Assembly (NCBI GenBank): GCA_964399955.1
Contig: CAYNST010000127.1
Location: 1 to 9,733, forward strand
DNA: 9,733 bases
Direction: 5' to 3'
Origin: CAYNST01 sp964399955
GTDB lineage: Bacteria; Pseudomonadota; Gammaproteobacteria; Pseudomonadales; Cellvibrionaceae
How positions within the stretch are numbered: the stretch's first letter is position 1; every line of letters begins with the position of its first letter. A model generated the notes under the pieces. The model worked only from the letters and a program-made list of their open reading frames with translations. It was not told the DNA's origin and did no database searches. Positions 5,592 to 9,733 of the stretch are shown in pieces. Position numbers and translations under genes: made by a program.

Positions 5592-8213
5592 ATGCGTAAA
5601 CTTGCGTCGGTTGCGATGCTTTCAATAGCCCTTGCCGGTTGCGGCGGTAGTGATACCGATGAAGAACTGCCGGGTGGCTCGTCAAGCTCAAGCAGTTCAT
5701 CAAGCTCCAGCAGCTCGTCGGGAACCAGTTTGCCCTCCAGCTCCAGCAGCTCGTCAAGTTCGTCAAGCTCCAGCAGCTCGTCGGGAGCCAGTCTGCCTTC
5801 AAGCTCCAGCAGTTCCTCAAGTTCAAGCAGTTCGTCCAGTTCAAGCAGCTCTTCTGGGGCGGGCGCGGAAGAAATATTGGGTGACCGTACACGCGGTCAG
5901 GCCCTCTACGAAGAGCAGTGTCAGTCATGCCATGGTACCGACGGCGTTTCCGTGGCCAACGGCGGAGACGCCCAGTCGCCCTTGAATGTCAGCGCTTATA
6001 CGCAGCCACAAATGATCAGCAAGATTATTGAAACCATGCCGTTGCTTGACCCCGCCGCATGCGGGGAGCAGTGCGCCACCGACATCAATGCCTATTTGCA
6101 GACCTGGGTCGTCTCGGTTGAACTCTCCTGCAACCCTGACAAGCCCATCAGCTACAGCCCGCAGGCATTAAAACTGCTCACCCGAGCGGAATATCAGAAC
6201 AGTCTGGAAGACCTGCTCGGCGTCACCAAGGACTACACCACTCAGGTATTGCAGGACAGCCGCAAGGGCAAGATGCCCAACAACGCTACCGCCAACGTTG
6301 ACGAGAACGGTGCCAACCGCTACTGGAACAACGCCGTGGAGATCGCCGCCTGGGCAGTGGAGAACGACAAACCCTTTGCCTGCACGCCCGATGTGGACTG
6401 CGGCACGCAGTTTGTGGAAGAGTTTGCCTACAAGTTGTTTCGCCGGCCGCTGACCGCTGCTGAAAAAGAAGCCTATACCGAGATGTTCAACCGCTATCCC
6501 GGTGCGGAAGGTATGGAGCTGGCATTGACTGCGGCTTTGAACTCGCCTCAGTTCCTCTACCGTTCCGAATTGGGCCGTATGGTGGACGATGTGCTCAATG
6601 GGCCGCCGCCAGAGCCGATTTATGTGCCGGCAGATAATGCCGTGACAGTAGAACCGGGTGATCTCTCTGATGGTGGTTCGGTAGTGGATGGTTTCAAAGA
6701 AATTGGTCTCTACCAAACTTCGCGATTGAACAGCCAGCGCGTAAGTTACACCTTGACCGGTCGTGACCTTATTCAAGTTCAAATCAAAGGCGATCAGGGC
6801 GGTGGTGCTTGGCCGACGCTGCGATTGGTGGTGAACAATGAAGAAATTGCTACGCGGCTGATTGATTTCAGTGGAGTACGCACAATCACTTTCAACGTAA
6901 ACGGCATGTCGGGCGAAGCCAATATCCAGTTGAACAATAATATTGCTGATGCGGATCATCCACCAAATGGGCGCCGCTCAATCTACGTTGGCGGCATGGT
7001 TATCGCCGGCGCCGTCGAAAAAGAGCAGAGCGTGGGGGATGTGGTCAAATTGATGCAGGCGGATCCAGAGTCCTATGTGCTGACGCCCTACGAGTACGCC
7101 GCCAATCTGAGCTACGTGCTGACGGGCAGTACTCCGGACGACGAGTTGCTGGAAGCGGCCGCCAATGAAGGCTTGGACACTGAAGAGCAGGTGCTGGCAC
7201 AGGTTAACCGTTTGCTGGACAGCCCCAGAGGGCGGGAGCAGATGGGGCGTTTCGCCGGCTATTGGTTTGATACCGACAAGATCACCAGCTCCAACTTTGA
7301 TCGGGACAATGAGCTCTTCCCCACCTATACCGACGAAGTGCGTGAAGCCATGGCGGAAGAAGTGCGGCAGTTGTTCAGCACCATCTTTTACGACACAACC
7401 GGGGACCTGCCGTTCGAGAAGTTCTACAGCGGCGACTTTACCGTTGTTAACAGCACGCTGGCCAGCTACTACGGCTTGAGCGGCGGGCCAAGCTCGCCGG
7501 ATCAGTGGGTAGTGGTGGACAACCTGGATGAGCGCGGCGGTATTGTGACCACCGGCGCCTTCATGACCGTCAACGCACACCCGGATAAGACCTCGCCGAT
7601 CAAGCGCGCCGTCAACCTGCGCGAGCAGATGTTGTGTCAGCACATTGACCCGCCGCCGCTACTGGTGGAAGACCGTACCGAGCTGCTGGAGTTGGCAGAG
7701 GCGGAATACCAGGCTGGTATAGCGACAGATCGCCGCTACTACGAAGTGATCACTGACGCCAGATCTTGCGACAGCTGCCATAAAGAAAAAATCAACCCGC
7801 TGTTTGGCATGGAAGACTTCAACCAGGTAGGTTTGTGGCGCGATTCGCAAAAGGGTAGCACCGGCATGACCTTGCCGATCGACAACACCGGCGTGTTGTA
7901 TGGTCCTGAAAACGTCAATGACCTGGCGACGCAGATACCCTTCACCGGTGCCAAGGACTTGTCGAAGAAGCTGGGTGAGCTGAACAGCATTCACTCATGT
8001 CTGGTGGAGAAAAGCTTCCGCTTTGTGACCGGTTTGCCCGTCAGGAACGGTGCGGTAGACACCTTTTTTGAGCCGCCTCTGACCGAAGAGCAGCAGCAGG
8101 ATTTTGGCTGCGGCGCACAGCGGGCCATGAACGCTTATTCAAGCAATAGCAACAACCCAAGAGCGGCACTGACCGAATTGGTTCTGCAAGACCTGATTCG
8201 CTTTAGAAAATAG
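5592..8213 (+). CDS. CBM60-like-domain two-haem cytochrome lipoprotein (DUF1587/1595/1592/1588/1585)
   Basis: An 873-residue lipoprotein: MRKLASVAMLSIALAGC gives lipobox LAGC with lipidated Cys17. Order: three poly-Ser blocks split by GTSLP and GASLP (30-88); one class-I-like haem domain with CQSCH (110-114) and probable axial Met149; DUF1587 (about 190-255); DUF1595 (about 275-328, FRRPLTAAE); an inserted segment (about 329-495) whose core (about 366-473) resembles the CBM60 xylan-binding modules, with PTLRLVVNNEEIATRLI, IQLNNNIADA and RRSIYVGGMVIAG; DUF1592 (about 496-630, LTPYEYAANLSYVLTGSTPDDELL); DUF1588 (about 645-735) with a second haem site CDSCH (726-730); and DUF1585 (about 776-873). 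It is a paralogue of the minus-strand malectin protein, lacking the malectin domain and one haem domain. It is probably anchored in the outer membrane with haem added by the Ccm system. Function, including any xylan binding, is inferred. Confidence 0.9.
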   Translation: MRKLASVAMLSIALAGCGGSDTDEELPGGSSSSSSSSSSSSSSGTSLPSSSSSSSSSSSSSSSSGASLPSSSSSSSSSSSSSSSSSSSGAGAEEILGDRTRGQALYEEQCQSCHGTDGVSVANGGDAQSPLNVSAYTQPQMISKIIETMPLLDPAACGEQCATDINAYLQTWVVSVELSCNPDKPISYSPQALKLLTRAEYQNSLEDLLGVTKDYTTQVLQDSRKGKMPNNATANVDENGANRYWNNAVEIAAWAVENDKPFACTPDVDCGTQFVEEFAYKLFRRPLTAAEKEAYTEMFNRYPGAEGMELALTAALNSPQFLYRSELGRMVDDVLNGPPPEPIYVPADNAVTVEPGDLSDGGSVVDGFKEIGLYQTSRLNSQRVSYTLTGRDLIQVQIKGDQGGGAWPTLRLVVNNEEIATRLIDFSGVRTITFNVNGMSGEANIQLNNNIADADHPPNGRRSIYVGGMVIAGAVEKEQSVGDVVKLMQADPESYVLTPYEYAANLSYVLTGSTPDDELLEAAANEGLDTEEQVLAQVNRLLDSPRGREQMGRFAGYWFDTDKITSSNFDRDNELFPTYTDEVREAMAEEVRQLFSTIFYDTTGDLPFEKFYSGDFTVVNSTLASYYGLSGGPSSPDQWVVVDNLDERGGIVTTGAFMTVNAHPDKTSPIKRAVNLREQMLCQHIDPPPLLVEDRTELLELAEAEYQAGIATDRRYYEVITDARSCDSCHKEKINPLFGMEDFNQVGLWRDSQKGSTGMTLPIDNTGVLYGPENVNDLATQIPFTGAKDLSKKLGELNSIHSCLVEKSFRFVTGLPVRNGAVDTFFEPPLTEEQQQDFGCGAQRAMNAYSSNSNNPRAALTELVLQDLIRFRK
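5679..5855 (+). repeat. Poly-Ser linker with tandem 63-bp unit
   Basis: Codes for 59 residues: 14 Ser, GTSLP, 16 Ser, GASLP, 19 Ser. The GTSLP codons at 5721 and GASLP codons at 5784 are 63 bp apart, so a spacer-plus-serine unit has been tandemly copied. It is the flexible tether between the lipid anchor and the haem domain. Confidence 0.92.
6576..7079 (+). other. Inserted carbohydrate-binding-like segment within the DUF1592 protein
   Basis: The minus-strand paralogue runs from FLYREEIG to LTPYE with only an 8-residue link. This gene has FLYRSELG, then about 168 residues, then LTPYE. By hand count, 6661-6960 is 143/300 GC (about 48%), against 150/240 (about 62%) over four sampled 60-base rows of the flanking DUF sequence (6301, 6361, 7201, 7501). 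Sequence style resembles CBM60/CBM36-type calcium-dependent modules; the family call is by eye. Confidence 0.7.
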
Positions 8214-8238
8214 GTATATTCGGATAATGCAACGAGTC

Positions 8239-8277
8239 GCCCTGCCCGCGGTGCGCGAAAACGCACGCCGGCAGGGC
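8239..8277 (+). promoter_or_regulatory. Strong hairpin between cytochrome and DUF1552 genes
   Basis: GCCCTGCC (8239-8246) pairs with GGCAGGGC (8270-8277), and an inner GTGCG/CGCAC closes a CGAAAA loop, with minor bulges between. No T-run follows, so it is not a typical intrinsic terminator. It fills the 110-nt gap before the second gene and may be a processing or 3'-end-protecting structure, or may lower downstream expression. Confidence 0.55.
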
Positions 8278-8323
8278 AGAGTAAAACTCAACGTTCTTGC
8301 GCAAAATTCAAAGGTAGCTTGAA

Positions 8324-9571
8324 ATGAGAAAAGAAGATAAATCTGCAATAATCGGACGCCGGAAGTTTCTGGAAATGGTCGGCAAGGCCGGCCTGTCCAC
8401 CAATTTGCTGCGCGCCTCGCCTCTGGTTGCGGGTATCATGGCCAACCGCTTTGCCCACGCACAGGACGGCGCCAACAAGCGTGTGGTGTTTTTGTTTTTC
8501 CCCGGCGGTGCACCCAATGGCTCCTGGATGCCCAGCGGCATCGGCTCCATGAATCAGTGCACCATGCCCTATGCGCCGGTGGCCGAGTACTGCAATTTTT
8601 ATTCAACGGAGATGGGCCCCGGCGGCGATCATGGCAAAAGCCACTTCGCCCTGGGCGGCCGGGTAAGCAATACCACACTGGACGCGCAGCTGGCGTCCTC
8701 TGCCATTGGTTCTGCAACGCCTTACTCCGCTCTTAACCTGGGCGTTGAAACCGGCATGACCGGCGATCTCATTGGTCGCAGAAACGGTCAGGGTATCCGG
8801 CCGGAAGACAGCACCGCCGCAGCCTATGCCCAGCTGTTTCAAAGTGCACCGCCGGCCGGCGAGGCGGACGCCATCTACCAGAAGCAAAAAACTGCCCTGG
8901 ACGCCAACAAAGACGCCTTGGAAGCATTGAAGGGCAAATTGGGGCAGGACGAGCGCGAGCGGATGGATGTCCACTTTGCTGCGATCGAGCGCATTGAGCG
9001 CCGCCTGCAGGAGGCCACCGTGTTTCAGCCCGCTGAAGGTTGCAGTGAGCCTGAACTGCCCAGCTCCGGCCCGCGCTTTGCCGACAAGATCAAGCTGCAG
9101 GCAGATATGGCCGTAGCCGCGTTGCAGTGTGGTCTAACCAACGTCGTCACTATCCAGGTGGACGACAGCCAGTGCGACTGGCGCTACGATGGCAGCTTCT
9201 CTGAGGGGCATCACCAGACACAGCATGGCCGCAGCCGTGCAGATGTGGTGGAGATCACCCGCTATCTCAGTGAAAGCGCCGCTTACCTGATTCAACGGCT
9301 TATCGACACCCCCGACCCGGCCGGCGGCCGCTTGATTGACAGCACGGTGTTTGTGCAGGTGACGGACATGGGCGACGGCATGAGCCACACCAATGCCAAC
9401 GCACCCAACATTCTGGCCACCAACATGCCCGGCTTCAGAAAAGGCACGGTAGGTGGCGGTGGTACGAATGTGAGCCTGTTGGGCGATGTTGCCCGCGGCC
9501 TGGGCTTGGAATCATCCATTGCTGCCGGGACCATCACCGACTTCGGCCCTCAGGGATCGGTGCTGGCCTAG
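8324..9571 (+). CDS. Tat-exported DUF1552 family protein (CBM60-like-cytochrome operon)
   Basis: A 415-residue DUF1552 family protein. The N-terminus has the twin-arginine motif GRRKFLE (R12-R13), with likely cleavage after AHA (residue 46), so Tat export to the periplasm or surface is expected. The start is supported by AAGG about 9 nt upstream. Family-like blocks are RVVFLFFPGGAPNGSWMPSG (53-72), GGDHGKSH (100-107), EGHHQTQH (294-301) and TDMGDGMSH (347-355). These line up with HTHEGGA, NDHDLSHQ and SDLAHGNRH in the minus-strand paralogue, but the residues differ, so this is a divergent copy. A helical stretch around KTALDANKDALEALKGKLGQDERERMDVHFAAIERIERRL is the middle segment of the family. 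It lies 110 nt after the cytochrome gene and ends just before a strong terminator, so it closes the operon. Its biochemical activity is unknown. Confidence 0.88.
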   Translation: MRKEDKSAIIGRRKFLEMVGKAGLSTNLLRASPLVAGIMANRFAHAQDGANKRVVFLFFPGGAPNGSWMPSGIGSMNQCTMPYAPVAEYCNFYSTEMGPGGDHGKSHFALGGRVSNTTLDAQLASSAIGSATPYSALNLGVETGMTGDLIGRRNGQGIRPEDSTAAAYAQLFQSAPPAGEADAIYQKQKTALDANKDALEALKGKLGQDERERMDVHFAAIERIERRLQEATVFQPAEGCSEPELPSSGPRFADKIKLQADMAVAALQCGLTNVVTIQVDDSQCDWRYDGSFSEGHHQTQHGRSRADVVEITRYLSESAAYLIQRLIDTPDPAGGRLIDSTVFVQVTDMGDGMSHTNANAPNILATNMPGFRKGTVGGGGTNVSLLGDVARGLGLESSIAAGTITDFGPQGSVLA

Positions 9572-9578
9572 ATCGAGG

Positions 9579-9613
9579 ATTGCGCTCCAGCGAGCATGCT
9601 GGGGCGCGATTTT
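9579..9613 (+). terminator. Intrinsic terminator of the plus-strand operon
   Basis: A 13-bp stem (9579-9591 with 9598-9610, two G-U pairs) with loop GAGCAT is followed at once by TTTT. It begins 8 nt after the DUF1552 stop codon. This is the clearest terminator in the window and marks the end of the two-gene transcript. Confidence 0.85.
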
Positions 9614-9733
9614 ACCCATATCCTGTATCGAGGTTGTTGATGGTGCCCAGCAGTTCGCGGCAGCAAAGATTGTGCGGCTCCAGTCTGCGGGAGGGTATTA
9701 GGGTCTGTTGACGTTTCCTCATCACCACTGCTG

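Noticed and set aside
5679..5855. Regular short repeats considered as a CRISPR array
   Set aside because: The repeats are in-frame serine codons within a lipoprotein gene, with no unique spacers and no cas genes nearby.
5392..5928. 178-residue minus-strand frame with Cys/Trp/Leu repeats
   Set aside because: The repeats are the antisense of the serine linker of the plus-strand lipoprotein; no start signal or family match is visible.
6168..6959. 263-residue minus-strand open frame
   Set aside because: It lies wholly within the plus-strand cytochrome gene, which has recognisable domains on both sides and through it. The antisense protein shows no family features or ribosome site.
9486..9701. 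71-residue plus-strand frame at the end of the window
   Set aside because: It starts inside the DUF1552 gene in another frame and runs through the terminator hairpin. The minus-strand frames that stay open to the window end are also too short to support.

Overview
The window reads as part of a draft assembly from a Gram-negative bacterium, most likely a polysaccharide-degrading marine gammaproteobacterium of the Cellvibrionaceae type (Saccharophagus, Teredinibacter or Cellvibrio relatives). The clues are long poly-serine linkers in secreted proteins, lipobox and twin-arginine signal peptides, carbohydrate-binding domains fused to redox domains, and GC-rich coding DNA. The assignment comes from style, not from a marker gene. 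A run of exactly 100 N (4070-4169) is a scaffold gap inside one gene.

Layout. 1-609 (+) is the 3' part of a hexapeptide-repeat acyltransferase gene that is cut by the window edge. It converges on a minus-strand two-gene operon: a large three-haem lipoprotein (4891 to 2012) followed 10 nt later by a Tat-exported DUF1552 protein (2001 to 652). An intergenic region of about 700 bp (4892-5591), rich in inverted repeats, separates this from a divergent plus-strand pair: a second cytochrome lipoprotein (5592-8213) and a second DUF1552 protein (8324-9571), closed by a good intrinsic terminator (9579-9613). No gene is supported in 9614-9733.

How the genes fit together. The two pairs are paralogous and mirror each other. 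Each has a lipoprotein with the DUF1587-DUF1595-DUF1592-DUF1588-DUF1585 series, known mainly from planctomycete cytochromes, plus CXXCH haem sites, and each is followed by a Tat-dependent DUF1552 partner. The two lipoproteins carry different putative sugar-binding domains at different places. The minus-strand protein has a malectin-like domain near its N-terminus. The plus-strand protein has a CBM60-like domain inserted between its DUF1595 and DUF1592 regions, in DNA clearly lower in GC than its surroundings. The working picture is a pair of outer-membrane-anchored haem proteins held against polysaccharide on flexible serine tethers, each with a periplasmic or surface DUF1552 partner. The biochemical role of DUF1552/DUF1592 modules is not established, so this redox-on-glycan idea is inference.
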